A model generated the notes under the pieces. That model did no database searches. It was not told the origin of the DNA and worked only from the letters and a program-made list of their open reading frames with translations. Shown in pieces: positions 9,335-20,507 of a stretch of DNA of 64,000 bases. Each line of letters starts with the position of its first letter. Positions within the stretch are counted from its first letter, which is position 1. The DNA is from Anastatus disparis (Eukaryota > Arthropoda > Insecta > Hymenoptera > Eupelmidae). The position numbers were made by a program, and so were the translations under genes. The stretch spans positions 1,178,001 through 1,242,000 of the forward strand of contig JAFFSR010000034.1 of assembly GCA_017163975.1 (NCBI GenBank). Reading direction: 5' to 3'.

Positions 9335-10577
9335 ATGGACGAAATTCTAAGCATTCAATCAGGTGTCGCATTCGATGAGTCTATTGCTCATTATGAGGTT
9401 CACGCACATCAACCATACTCCACATTAAGTTTCAATAACAGTGATGAAATCCGTATTTCTATTCAGCATCAAGATTTATGCCTCTTACCATCATGTAGTT
9501 ACATCCATGTATGTGGAAAATCACAAAAACCGGATGGATAAGCACTAACTAAAACTAATTTCGTTAACAATGGAATTTGTCATCTGTTTGATGAAATTCG
9601 ATATGAACTTAATGCTGTAGAGATAGATAAAAGTAAAAATGTTGGTTTGAGTAGTCTCATGAAGGGATGCACTTCATTTAATCCAAATCAGACTCTAACA
9701 TTAGAAAATGCAGGCTGGCTTGGTGTTGAAGAAGCAAACAAAACAATTGTAGATGATCATGGAAATTTTGACGTTTCTATCCCTCTAAGTATGATTTTAG
9801 GCTTCGCAGAAGATTACAAGAAAATTGTTGTTAATATGAAGCATGAACTCATTCTCACAAGATCAAGAAATGACCTGAATGCTATAATACAGGAAGGTAC
9901 TGTAGCCAACAATGCAACCACATATGAAACTTATCAAATAAAAATATCAAAGATAGAGTGGTTAATGCCATATGTTATTGCATCAGATAAACAAAAAATC
10001 CAGCTGTTAAATTTCATTGGCAAAGATAATCCTATTCCTATGAGTTTTCGTTCATGGGAGTTATTTGAATATCCTCTTCTTCCAACAACAAATAAACACG
10101 TCTGGACGGTAAAAACTTCAAATCAATTGGAGAAACCACGTTTCGTGATTCTTGGATTACAATCGGGAAAAAAAAGGTTCAAGATCTAAAAATGCCAGTC
10201 GCTTCGACCACTGTAATATTAGTAATGTGAGACTTTTCTTGAATTCGCAATATTATCCGTACAACAATCTCAATCTTGACATATCTAAGAATCAATTTGC
10301 TATTCTCTATGATATGTATGCTAATTTTCAGAAAAGCTATTACGGAAGAGATTCACAGCCATTGTTGACAAAGTCTCAGTTTATCAACTTTGAACCACTC
10401 ATAGTTATTGACTGCTCACGACAAAACGAATCTCTAAAGAGCGCTCCTGTCGATGTACGTCTAGAATTTGAGTCTCAAACTGACTTTCCAGCTAATACTT
10501 CAGCTTATTGCATGATCTTACACGATCGCATCATTCAGTACAATCCTATTAGTGGAGATGTTCGGAAGCTTGTCTGA
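9335..10577 (+). pseudogene. MCP: Major capsid protein (double jelly-roll), one stop and one frameshift
   Basis: ATG 9335 opens a frame with the conserved SGVAFDESI and YEVHAHQPY start of Polinton major capsid proteins. An in-frame TAA lies at 9539-9541, the same frame continues to 10,189, and the rest (to TGA 10,577) is one frame away. The shift is at an eight-A run (10,168-10,175). The C-terminal part has LFLNSQYYPY and the conserved YGRDSQPLL region followed by FINFEPLIVIDCSRQ. Total coding length of about 414 codons is normal for the family. TTTCAG at 9325-9330 just before the ATG resembles a splice acceptor. Confidence 0.85.
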
Positions 10578-10615
10578 ATTATCTTCACTTTACGTAAAAA
10601 AATTAATATTTCGAA

Positions 10616-11089
10616 ATGGAATATGCGGTAGACATGATTGGTTTTAAGCAAATGGGTGGTGAATATATTCTAAAGGAAATAGCAATCATTCCTCTCAACG
10701 ACAGTGGTGATCCTATCGTTCATCTATTCAAAAAACCTTTTTCATGGAAAAGGCTCGCTGACGAATTACAAGAAGAAAACATTCGCCTCAAACATAATCA
10801 CGGAATAGCTTGGAATACTGATGGGCTTGACTACTCTCAAATTGCAAACTTACTTCATGAATATTTACATGATGCTACTAAAATTTTTGTTCTGAATGAA
10901 TTCAAACGTAAATGGCTGTTACGATTCAAATTTCCTGCTTATAATATCAATCAATACGGCTATCTATCAAAACCATCTTTCAAGTGTGTTACCATATGCA
11001 CAAACCATAATCCAATTTATAATACTGTCTGTGTACTACACAATGTGAAACTCATGAAATTATTCTATCTCTCAGAAAATCATTTGTAA
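10616..11089 (+). CDS. Conserved Polinton ORF of unknown function, 157 aa
   Basis: Intact ORF directly after the capsid gene, starting MEYAVDMIGFKQ. It is a soluble, mixed alpha/beta protein without signal or membrane segments; the C-terminal part is Cys-containing (KCVTICTNHN, NTVCVLHN). I recall similar ORFs in other insect Polintons but cannot name a domain. A DEDD-type exonuclease fold (VDMIGF near the N-terminus, FVLNEFKRKWL in the middle) was considered, but the acidic residues do not match. No splice acceptor is seen before it. Confidence 0.55.
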   Translation: MEYAVDMIGFKQMGGEYILKEIAIIPLNDSGDPIVHLFKKPFSWKRLADELQEENIRLKHNHGIAWNTDGLDYSQIANLLHEYLHDATKIFVLNEFKRKWLLRFKFPAYNINQYGYLSKPSFKCVTICTNHNPIYNTVCVLHNVKLMKLFYLSENHL

Positions 11090-11134
11090 GAAAAAAAGAC
11101 AAAAAAAAAAGGAAAAAAAAAAGTAGTAGAAAAC

Positions 11135-11260
11135 GCTATAGGCATTCTGGATCACTTTCGGATTCTAGATCACTGAGGTGATCTACAATGCGTACTTTCT
11201 GGATCACTTTGAGGAGAGAGGGGGTGATCCAGAAGGAACCTGATCCAGTATGCCTATAGC
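11135..11260. repeat. Nested hairpin array after the Polinton ORFs
   Basis: Outer arms 11,135-11,155 and 11,240-11,260 match at 19 of 21 positions (GCTATAGGCATWCTGGATCA type). Inside lie a perfect 8-bp stem (TAGATCAC / GTGATCTA, 11,165-11,184) and a further pair built on TCTGGATCAC near 11,200 and GTGATCCAGA near 11,225. The word TGGATCAC or its complement recurs five to six times in 126 bp. It could be a terminator, an origin-like element or the inner edge of the terminal repeat. Confidence 0.6.
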
Positions 11261-11563
11261 TTATCTACTTATAAAATCGCGTGTTTTTTTTGTGTGTTCT
11301 GTTAATATATTTATAGTGTGTGTCTGAAATTTAGCGAGCGTAAGAAAAGGAAGAATTTTAGAGATACATTGTAAATTCAGTGAACGCGATTGAAAATTTT
11401 GTAGACTCGGCCGAGTTCGGAGAAGAGAGCCCCTGTTGCGAGAAAAGAAGGGGAGGTATACGGCCGGTAATACAGCGTGATCGTCGCGCCGCGCCAAATT
11501 GGCTACAGTAGAAATTTTGTGCGCGTGCGATGCTCTATGTTCGGTAGTAGTGCCTTAATAAAT

Positions 11564-11597
<34 letters not shown>

Positions 11598-13080
11598 TGT
11601 GTACGTGTGCGTGAAAAAGGAAGTTTTTTTTTGCTTTATCTTTTAATTTGAATTTTTTTTTGTGACTAAAGTAAAAATCAAATTTTTTTTTGAACGATTA
11701 GTTTTTATTTGCGTCGCCATATTTTATAAAATAAATAACCTTTTAATTTAATTACGTGTTACATTACGTGAAGAGAAAGAAATTTCCTTAGCGCGTGTTG
11801 TATGAAACTTAGCGCCAAGTATAATATTGGGTAAGCGTATTAATTGTTTGTTTCTTTTAATTGCGTTTTTGTTAAAAGTTAAAAATAAATATACATACTG
11901 GTTAGTTAAAATTATAACTTTGTGTAAATTTTATTATTACTACCTAACTCTTAGCCCCTCGCAACCCGAACGAAGGGTATAATTTCTCAGCGGATCCCCT
12001 CTAGAGATCTTAATGGTTAAGTTCGATAGAAAAATTATAAATAACTAAATTTGGACATTCTTTTTCGGGGACAATTGGACGTCCGATTGTTTACAACGTC
12101 ACACATTCAAAAAATATTTTGTTTCAAACAAAGAAACGAATAGATTACTTATTTTGCTATAATGAAAATTTAAAAAAAAATAATGAGTTCGCAAATGATG
12201 TAAACTATATTGTTCTCTCTTATAATATTAAATTTTTTACATATTTATGTTTTAAATAAAATAAAACAGTTTTATGTTGAAAAAGTGTTTATTTGTAGAA
12301 ATTGTACATATAAAACAAATTCAATTTACATTTAAAATTCGAATTTGAAGTTGGCGCGTACCAAACTATACATTAGCATTGATGCCAACTATGAAACATG
12401 GCTTCTTGCACGGCCATTGTATTCTTACAGCTGATCGCATCTTTTTAGAAAAATGTAATTTTGCTTTTTTGCGATATGATTTATCAAACCAAGTTTCCGC
12501 CCTTCATTTTTCAAAAATAAAATGATCCTGAATAGGAAATTTCCCTACGTAACACGGTTTTTGAGAAATTTGATTTTTTCGAACTGAGAAATTTGTTTTT
12601 CTAATTATCTTCGATTAACGCTTTTTTCCGCTAATTTTTAGAGTTTCCGCCCTTCATCAAAATTAAATGAAGTGATCTATAAAAGGAAAACTCATTCCGA
12701 TGTATAGTTTTTTCAAAAATTGTAATTTTATAAAATTATAATTTCCGATCGGTAAAGTAGCATGAAACCATACCCTTAAATCGATGACATCTTTGAGTGC
12801 AATACTCTTAGATGTGCGATAAATAACACTTTTATTTAATGCAAGATGAATAAAGAAATTATTATCGACGACATATCCAAGTGCAATACTCTTCAATGTG
12901 CGATAATTAATTTCTTTAGTATTTCTATGAAAAATGATAAATGAGATGAAATGAGTTATACTCTTTTAAATAACTTTTGACACAGTCTCATTTAAATTTG
13001 AAATACTTAATCTTTTTTATTCCAAAAATTAAAGAAAATATATATTTTACAAAGATTTAAAAGTTACGTAGTACTTTAAG
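11261..13080. other. No gene; GA microsatellite and AT-rich DNA
   Basis: Contains an (AG)15 microsatellite at 11,566-11,595 in a relatively GC-rich 300-bp stretch, then AT-rich sequence. Two diverged copies of an ~80-bp unit ending in AAGTGCAATACTC..GTGCGATAA lie around 12,779-12,912. The stretch 11,261-12,100 could be the Polinton terminal repeat or a solo LTR; I cannot show either. ORFs here are short and unconvincing. Confidence 0.4.
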
Positions 13081-13092
13081 ACAGAATGCTTA

Positions 13093-13358
13093 GATCTTAT
13101 ACTTCTGACAGTATAAGATCGAATGAATATAGAATCCATGTTAGATGTTACATGGTCGAACATCTAAAAGATAATGAGAGAGCTCACTTGGATTCACGCT
13201 CTTTTATATTATTTCATAAACCTTCTATGAGGTTCTATTTCTTATTGAAGAATTATATTTTAGGAAATAGAATGTTCCATAACATTTATTTTATATATTT
13301 ACAAAAGAAACATTTAATTAAGATAAATATATTAGTAAAAGAAACATTCTATTTCCTT
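13093..13358. repeat. Cluster of short hairpins
   Basis: Perfect stems GATCTTATA/TATAAGATC (13,093-13,101 with 13,112-13,120) and TTAGATGTT/AACATCTAA (13,141-13,149 with 13,159-13,167). An inverted pair GGAAATAGAATGTT / AACATTCTATTTCC lies near 13,263 and 13,345. The word AATAGAATGTTCTATT recurs near 13,480 and 16,455. Confidence 0.5.
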
Positions 13359-13506
13359 TACATTTCAAAAGACTATTTTTTATAGTTAATTTTATTACTT
13401 ATTATATAAAAAAGCTAATTTTTTAATTTATATCTTTAAACTTTAAATAGAGTCATCATTTTTATACATATTATATAAATAGAATGTTCTATTAAGAGGC
13501 GCGCTA

Positions 13507-13553
13507 GCGCCTCGACGGTGAGTTAAGGTACGAATACGAAAACGTCGAGGCGC
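13507..13553. repeat. GC-rich hairpin, 11-bp perfect stem
   Basis: GCGCCTCGACG at 13,507-13,517 pairs with CGTCGAGGCGC at 13,543-13,553. The loop carries GTGAGTTAAGGTACGAATACG, a motif repeated in diverged form near 14,520. Confidence 0.6.
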
Positions 13554-13931
13554 TTCTCTTATATACTTTGAATTAGAGTTTGCAAAATTTTAAAACTGAA
13601 TCTTATTAAAATAAAACCCAATATTAAAAAAATAGAAATTGATATTTAAAGATTCTTATCTAATCTTTCATTTAAAAAAAGTTTTATTACGATCCATTTA
13701 ATCAATCACGAGAAAACGTAATCTGAAATTTCAAAGTGCCATATTCGCGTTATAAAAATTCTTCTTCGTCATCAGTCCTTCAATTTTTGTTTCCAGCCAG
13801 TGACGTCACACTTTAATATTATAGGAGAGCTATGAGCAAATTTTTTATGTTTTTCGGCTATAGTATAGTTAGTATAGTGCATGCGGTTTGTATTCGAGCT
13901 AGTATATCAAGCTATGGTATATTAGTTATAT

Positions 13932-14095
13932 ATGTCCTTTGGCTGTATTCAGGTGGAATATGAATCGAGGACAATGTTTGTCGCTTGAGCTGAAATTGCC
14001 GAGGGCGCGCGAAGCGCGCCCGAGGTAGATTTCTGCTCAAGCGGCAAACATTGTTCGAGATTCAGATTCCACCTGAATAAACGGCCAAAGGACAT
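13932..14095. repeat. 164-bp foldback (hairpin MITE-like) with GC core
   Basis: Arms beginning ATGTCCTTTGGC and ending GCCAAAGGACAT pair along their length with a few mismatches. The turn is GGGCGCGC-GAA-GCGCGCCC at 14,003-14,021. The GC core stands out in ~25-30% GC surroundings. Confidence 0.7.
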
Positions 14096-14284
14096 AGATG
14101 ATTTTATGTCCGAAGTAGGCCATATAAGGAAATATAACTTATTAGTTGAAAATAATTATCTTTTTTTCAATAATTTTAAAATAAAATTTTAGTTCTATTG
14201 ATTTTTTCTTTTGTTTCTTAGATTGACATTTTGTAATGAGTATAGCTGCTGTCGAAGCGCGAGTCATTTTTTTTCACTAACCTA

Positions 14285-14387
14285 CGTTCAATATGATTGC
14301 TCTTTGACATATTGAACGAAACATAGTAAGATCGGTGATGCCATATTGATTTCTCCTGAGACATATTGAGTCTCAATATGTCTCAGG
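14285..14387. repeat. Two adjacent palindromes containing CAATATG
   Basis: CGTTCAATATG (14,285-14,295) pairs with CATATTGAACG (14,308-14,318). At 14,355-14,387 the 33-bp word starting CCTGAGACATATTGA is a perfect palindrome apart from its centre. Confidence 0.6.
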
Positions 14388-14631
14388 AAGACATGTAAAT
14401 CTTGCAATAAGTCGAGGAGCGCGTCTGAGACATATGGGATGCCAATACAAATTTAGCATGCTCTTTACATACTGACACGAATACGGCCTACGAGGACATA
14501 AACATATATATATATATCGACAGCGAGTTAGGGTACGGATACAGAAATTATTTATACTTATAATTACAATAATATTTACGTATAAACGTATTCTATCATT
14601 CTAACATAGTATGATTTTTTTATTATCAACT

Positions 14632-14931
14632 AAACACTTTCTTGTAAATAATGTTTCGTCGACCTGGAGGTCCTCCTACTCACCTAAACATCATCTATAG
14701 AAAGTGACAAAAATTTATATATTTCCAATGATAATACTAGATGTGTTTCCTCGTGAATGATGTTTCGTGATCCTGGAGACTATCCTGGCCACCTGGACAT
14801 CATCTCCAGGAAGTGATAAAAAATTTTAAATTATAATACTAGATTCACTTTCTCGAGAATGATGCTTCGTCGACCTGGAGGTCGTCTAGGTCACCTGGAC
14901 ATCATCTTCAGGAAGTGACAAAAATTTACGT
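14632..14931. repeat. Three tandem copies of a ~105-bp unit
   Basis: Units share AATGATGTTTCGT, CCTGGAGG, CACCTGGACATCATC and GGAAGTGACAAAAATTT. The ATG of each falls at 14,651, 14,760 and 14,862, giving periods of 109 and 102. Units 2 and 3 resemble each other more than unit 1. Confidence 0.65.
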
Positions 14932-15057
14932 TAATTAGTAATTAATGTATTCAGGCATCTACTGAAAAATCGTGTTACGATTAATTAAACATAAAAAAAT
15001 TAATTGAACATAAATTTTTAATTTAATTAAACATTTCATCTAAATTTGTTCATTTTC

Positions 15058-16375
15058 TAATTTTTTTGTTTTGAATATCTAATTGTCTATAATTTCTTTA
15101 TAAATTTTAAAAAGATTTTTTGTTATATTTTGTATCTGGTTTTATAGAGTTATACAAAAGTTATATATAATCATTTTCAGATGCAAACTATATCCAGTAA
15201 GCTATGTATAAATTTGACACAATAGTTTCACGTATATGTCTTTTAGTAATAAAAATACTATTTAATTATTCTTTTGTTTTATAATTTTATCAAATTTCTT
15301 GAAATCTTTTGAATATTATAACTGTTATTTTTTGTTTTTAATCATTGTTCAAATTGATAAATACTATTTAATCTTTATTATTACTTTTAAAAAAGTATAT
15401 TTTAGGCGAGTTCAGGTATTGAATAGTATAGTATTCTTTAGAACATTTTTTCTAAATATTTTATTTTATCCAATACATAATATTTTTTTTATTTCAGCTT
15501 TCGAAAGTACTGAAACATCATCATCAAGTTTATACTTTTTATTTGATTTATCTTTAGTTTTTGCTTAAGAAAGTTTCGAAATCAATCAAGCAATCGTCGA
15601 GTACTTCTGTATTCAATTCATTTTTTTTTAATTATATAGGATTCATCAACTAAATATCTACAAAATAACTTGCCAGGCCCGCAATCAAATTATAAACCAG
15701 TACACATTAACATTGAGCATTTCACTAACAAAATATTAATCTACGGGCCTGGCAAGTTATTTTATAGATATTTAGTTGATGAATTCTATATAATTAAAAA
15801 AAATGAATTGAATACAGAAGTACTCGACGATTGCTTGATTGATTTCGAAACTTTCTTAAGCAAAAACTAAAGATAAATCAAATAAAAAGTATAAACTTGA
15901 TGATGATGTTTCAGTACTTTCGAAAGCTGAAATAAAAAAAATATTATGTATTGGATAAAATAAAATATTTAGAAAAAATGTTCTAAAGAATACTATACTA
16001 TTCAATACCTGAACTCGTCTAAAATATACTTTTTTAAAAGTAATAATAAAGATTAAATAGTATTTATCAATTTGAACAATGATTAAAAACAAAAAATAAC
16101 AGTTATAATATTCAAAAGATTTCAAGAAATTTGATAAAATTATAAAATAAAAGAATAATTTAATGGTATTTTTATTACTAAAAGACGTGAGAAAGATACG
16201 TGAAACTATTGTGTCAAATTTATACATAGCTTACTGGATATAGTTTGCATCTGAAAATGATTATATATAACTTTTGTATAACTCTATAAAACCAGATACA
16301 AAATATAACAAAAAATCTTTTTAAAATTTATAAAGAAATTATAGACAATTAGATATTCAAAACAAAAAAATTAGA
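15058..16375. repeat. 1.3-kb inverted repeat with ~625-bp arms and 62-bp loop
   Basis: Left arm 15,058-15,681 and right arm 15,744-16,375 are near-identical reverse complements, meeting at GCCAGGCCCG / CGGGCCTGGC. Each arm encodes mirror copies of a short hydrophobic ORF (15,299-15,568 plus; 15,856-16,227 minus), which I take as chance. No terminal signature or target duplication is obvious. Confidence 0.85.
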
Positions 16376-17476
16376 TTTATATGTACACAATTATTTTAGA
16401 AAGTTACATTTTACTATTAACAATTAAATATTGATAATACTTCTTCTTAAAAGAAATAGAACATTCTATTTCTATAATCATTTTACTATATCTCTATATA
16501 CATATTTTGAGTTATCTTATCGGCCTCAGTAGGTAACTATGAAGTCCTACTTATACCCTTAATGTAATTTAAATTTATTATTACAGAAAATCATTTTATG
16601 TTATAAATAATGACAAATTATTTATGAAATATTTATATCAAATTTAATAATTCTATTCAAAATTGACATGAGCCGTTACAAGATCTTAGAAACAAGTATA
16701 TTTTTTTCATCAATAGAAACCCCATATATCTTTAAATTACTTAAAACTTAAATTAATGAAAAAAAGCCTTGCCAATTTGAGTTTTTATACACACAAAATG
16801 AATTTTCTGTTGTAATTTCATAATGAATTGATAAATATTTTTACAATAAATATTCTCATAATGGCGAATAAAGAAGAATAGGCTTATCGTTACTACAGCT
16901 TGTTAATAAAGAGACTGTGTATCCAAGATTTTCGAAAAACGTGAAAATCTTTAACAAAAAAATTTAATTAATCAATTAAACGTACTGAATGAGTAAGGTC
17001 AGTAATTTATATTAAATATTTAAAAAATAATATTTATTATTTATGTTGTTTTACGTTATATAAGTTTTAAAATTTCACGATTATTAAAATGTCAAAATAT
17101 AATTGTACATTTTAAATTTTGTATGCAAATCGCAGTAATCGGATAACACGCAGTAATACTTATTTTTATCGCGTTTCGCTGTTTCATTATAAGTTTTACG
17201 GCAGCTCAAAAACTAAGAGGCCGTAACAACCTATTTAAAACTTTAAATCATTGAAAAATAAGTAAAATTTTTTGTCCGGGTTAACGCATAAACTAGTATA
17301 TTCTGCTTTTGCAAAATTACTGTAAAATAAATAAATAAATAATTAATATAATTATTTAATTAGAATATAAAACATAAAATATAAATATATAAAATTTATT
17401 ATTATATTCAATTATTTCCAAAATAAAAAAGAATAATTTCCTAATGTTAATATTTCACATGTTTGATGAAGAAAAA
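16376..17476. other. No gene; AT-rich
   Basis: Contains the palindrome AGAAATAGA-ACAT-TCTATTTCT at 16,452-16,473, a relative of the words near 13.3-13.5 kb. Nothing else recognised. Confidence 0.4.
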
Positions 17477-17703
17477 AATTGAGGATCTGGAAACGACCTG
17501 GGGCCGTACGGAGATTTCGACGTATAAGTATTGTCCAAATGCCGAGTTTTGTCAAATCGCTTAAAATCATATTTGAAAAGTGGCTTCGTATAGAAAATTC
17601 AATTTTGCATCTTTTTTCTCTTTGGCTAAAATTCTTATCCTTTAGAAAATATTTATACGGCGAAATCTCCATACGTCCTTTTGTCGTTTTCAGGTCCTCA
17701 ATT
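17477..17703. mobile_element. Small TIR element (MITE-like), 227 bp
   Basis: Termini AATTGAGGATCTGGAAACGAC and the complement of AATTGAGGACCTGAAAACGAC form inverted repeats of about 48 bp (roughly 75% matched) that also share GGAGATTTCG(A/C)CGTATAA. The 120-bp interior has no coding signal. Confidence 0.6.
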
Positions 17704-18353
17704 AAAAATAAAGACCTGACGGTATTTGAGTGATATTTAATGACCTAAGATGAAAGAACAAGCAGCATATTATGACATTGTGATTTATATTACAATTATA
17801 AAGTTTATTTATTTCACGAAGTTACACTGAGAGAAAATTCATGCCAATAGAGCATGTAGTCTACGTATCTAAAGTTAGTAAGTAATATCCTATGCTTTAA
17901 TAACAGCGCCATCTACTCTTACGAGGTTTGTGCTATCCAAAAACTGTTTGTTTACATGCTTTAGTAGCTCCCCACTCTAATATCCTTCGATAGCTAGCGC
18001 TGTATCCTCTCATGGGACGTGAAGGAAGTAAACGTGGCTTGTCCACTATTCTTTCTTTACTGCTAACTATGGCATTCTTCTATTGCTCAAGTCGCCTCCT
18101 CTTTTGGGTGGCAACGCGAGCAAACACGGCTGGTCTATATCCAAAATCATGTTGCAAATTTCGTTAACGTATTTTCGTAGCGTGAATCTTTTATTTCTTT
18201 TCTTTTCTTTTTTTATGAAGAGAGATACGTTATAAATATAACCTGTTAAACTTTTTGACTTTAAATAATTTATTTTTAACTTAAAATTTAATTATTCTAA
18301 ACCGCTGGGGGACAGATAAGCATGTACGATTTTACGCCAGTGATATTTCGAAG

Positions 18354-18425
18354 TAGCGTTGGTCTAGTGCGTAACGTTCGCGCTTTTCCTTTTGAGTACG
18401 CGAGTTCAACTCTTGGTTAGAACCA
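18354..18425 (+). repeat. tRNA-like module in left arm of the foldback
   Basis: TTGGTCTAGTGCG resembles an A box and GAGTTCAACTC a B box at tRNA spacing. The acceptor ends do not pair well, so it is a tRNA-derived relic, not a functional tRNA. The mirror copy is at 18,990-19,063 on the minus strand. Confidence 0.45.
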
Positions 18426-18989
18426 CTTTTTTTAAACTTTTTTTATTATTTCAATAGTTTTTATTGCTTTTTTTTATTTATATTTTTTTATTTTCTATTT
18501 TTTATTAATTTTAAAATCTATTTTTCACAAGTTACTTAAAATATGCTCGTTTTTTATGAATATTTTGAAATAAATTATTCTTTATAGGTAGTAATTACTA
18601 ATATTAATAAATAAATAATAGTGATATTTACAATACTATAGTTCAATTTTGTCTTTATAAACATATTTCAATATACAATATATATTATAACATAAATAAC
18701 AATAACTCAGTTTTATTTATTTATTGTAATTTATTGTAAATTTTATAAACTAAATTATAAATAAATTAAACTATACTATTATAAAATAAACATCACTATT
18801 ATTTATTTATCAATATTTGTAATTACTACCTATAAAGAATAATTTATTTTAAAAAATTTTCATTGAAAAAACAAGCGTACTTGTGAAAAATTAAATTTTA
18901 AAATTATTAAAAAAATACAAAATCTAAAAAAAATAAATATAAAAAGGAATAAAAAATATTAAAACAATAAAAAAAAATAAAAAAAAAAG

Positions 18990-19063
18990 TGACCCTAGCC
19001 GAGAGTTGAACTCGCGTACTCAAAAGAAAAAGCGTGAACGTTACGCACTAGACCAACGCTACT
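18990..19063 (-). repeat. tRNA-like module in right arm of the foldback
   Basis: Reverse-complement partner of the module at 18,354-18,425 with a few substitutions; same A-box and B-box words. Confidence 0.45.
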
Positions 19064-19545
19064 CCGAAATATCTCTGGCATAAAATCGTACATGCTCATC
19101 TGCCCCCCAGCGGTTTAAAATAATTAAATTTTAAGTTAAAAATTAATTATTTAAAGTTAAAAAGTTTAACAGGTTATATTTATAACGTATCTCCCTTCAT
19201 AAAAAAAGAAAAGAAATAAAAGATTCACGCTACGAAAATACGTTAAAGAAATTTGCAACATAATTTTGGGTATAGACCAGCCGTGTTTGCTCGCGTCGCC
19301 ACCCAAAAGAGGAGGCGACTCAAGCAAACAAAGGATATGAGAGTGGGGAGTCATCAAAGTATACCACGCGAGTCATCAGTGAATGCCGTTCATGCTTTAG
19401 TTACTCTCCATACCATCTTTTTTAGTATAAGGTAATCCAATACTAATAGAGCTTCTCACGGCCTGTCATATTTGTATCAATGTTTTATATGCTCGCATAG
19501 ATGGCAGTTCGCATGCTCTATTAGCATGAATTTTCTCTCAGTGTA

Positions 19546-20507
19546 CGATTAATAGTACTACGTATAAAAACGTTCGAAAAAAGTTTAGACCCAACCGGGG
19601 GTTTAAATCTACAATCTTCGGGTTACGAGGCATCAATACTACTTATTACGCTATGATATGAAATGATAATTTCATTTATTTATAGTTTGCACCATAAACT
19701 TTTCTATTTGAATAAATTAACATTTGTAAATTTAAATGAAACAAATAATTAATTAATAAGTAATTAATAATAATGAAGAAAAAATAAAGGTCGGTAAATT
19801 TATTTTTCTTGTATAAAAAACTTATTATTTTTATACAAGTAAATGAATTTATATGACTTTGTATAAAAAAAAAATAATTAATGAATTTGCTTATTTGTTT
19901 ATTAGTTATTTAAGACCGTATAAAAAAGAGGTTAAAATGTCTACCTTGCCAACAAAAACTTATTATAATTAATTAGCGCATCAAATTACTAATTTAACAG
20001 TGTAATGGATTTTTTCACTAACTCATACTAAAATGCGTTATCACCAATAAAATTAGTGAAATTTTCATGAAAATAAATTTAGAGAGCATTGAATTGATCA
20101 AAACTTAAATTGCTTAAAATTTCTTGCACTTACACATATAGTATTTAATATGCTTTACATTAAAATTCATATAAGTACATGAAATTGAAATGGCACCCTA
20201 ACAGCGTGAGACTTCCTGCATTTGTGCTAAAAATTTAAAGTACTTTACATCAAAACTTGTGTAATTGTACTGATATTGCTTTGAGACTGAAACTACATAA
20301 AATTGTTGACAGCAATATTTCAATTTTAATGTAGTTTACATTAAAATAAAACTTTAAAATTCTCGCAAACGCTCAATGAATTCACTGTAGTTATGATATA
20401 AAAATCAGGCAGTTATACATAAGTGCGCAAGTAATATGTAAACACAGAGAGAATTTTCTCATAAAAATAACCTAAAAATTTTGTATAAAAATTACCAAAT
20501 GCAGAAT
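19546..20507. other. No gene; AT-rich with a weak tRNA-like relic
   Basis: At 19,586-19,653 (minus strand) there is a weak tRNA-like pattern (TAGCGTAATAAG, then GATTTAAACCC). Several diverged CATTAAAATT..TACAT phrases recur at 20,100-20,350. No coding signal. Confidence 0.3.

Larger units (their letters stand above)
1..11260. mobile_element. Polinton/Maverick (adintovirus-like) element, right part
   Basis: The hallmark Polinton gene set lies here in one block: protein-primed PolB, rve-type integrase, FtsK/HerA-like packaging ATPase, adenain-like cysteine protease, major and minor capsid proteins and a PLA2 protein. The left end is outside the window because the PolB frame is already open at base 1. 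The right end is not proven: I stop at the hairpin array after the last ORF, and the terminal inverted repeat could continue into 11,261-12,100. At least six of the genes carry frameshifts or nonsense codons, so the copy is probably dead. Confidence 0.9.
17825..19543. mobile_element. Foldback element with CACTG ends, TA-flanked, 1.72 kb
   Basis: Starts CACTGAGAGAAAATTCATGC and ends with the reverse complement; both sides are flanked by TA (17,823-17,824 and 19,544-19,545). Almost the whole element is two arms (~17,825-18,575 and ~18,820-19,543) around an AT-rich centre. The arms carry a diverged tRNA-like module. No transposase ORF, so non-autonomous. Confidence 0.75.

Noticed and set aside
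10616..11089. Naming the last Polinton ORF a DEDD exonuclease
   Set aside because: Only a vague resemblance around VDMIGF; the required acidic residues are not in place.
11261..11497. Minus-strand 78-aa ORF after the Polinton
   Set aside because: Lies in a GC-richer non-coding patch, Arg/Ser-rich composition typical of chance translation, no motif.
15299..16227. Two similar ORFs on opposite strands at 15.3 and 15.9 kb as a gene family
   Set aside because: They are mirror readings of the two arms of one inverted repeat, hydrophobic and AT-driven, with no domain.
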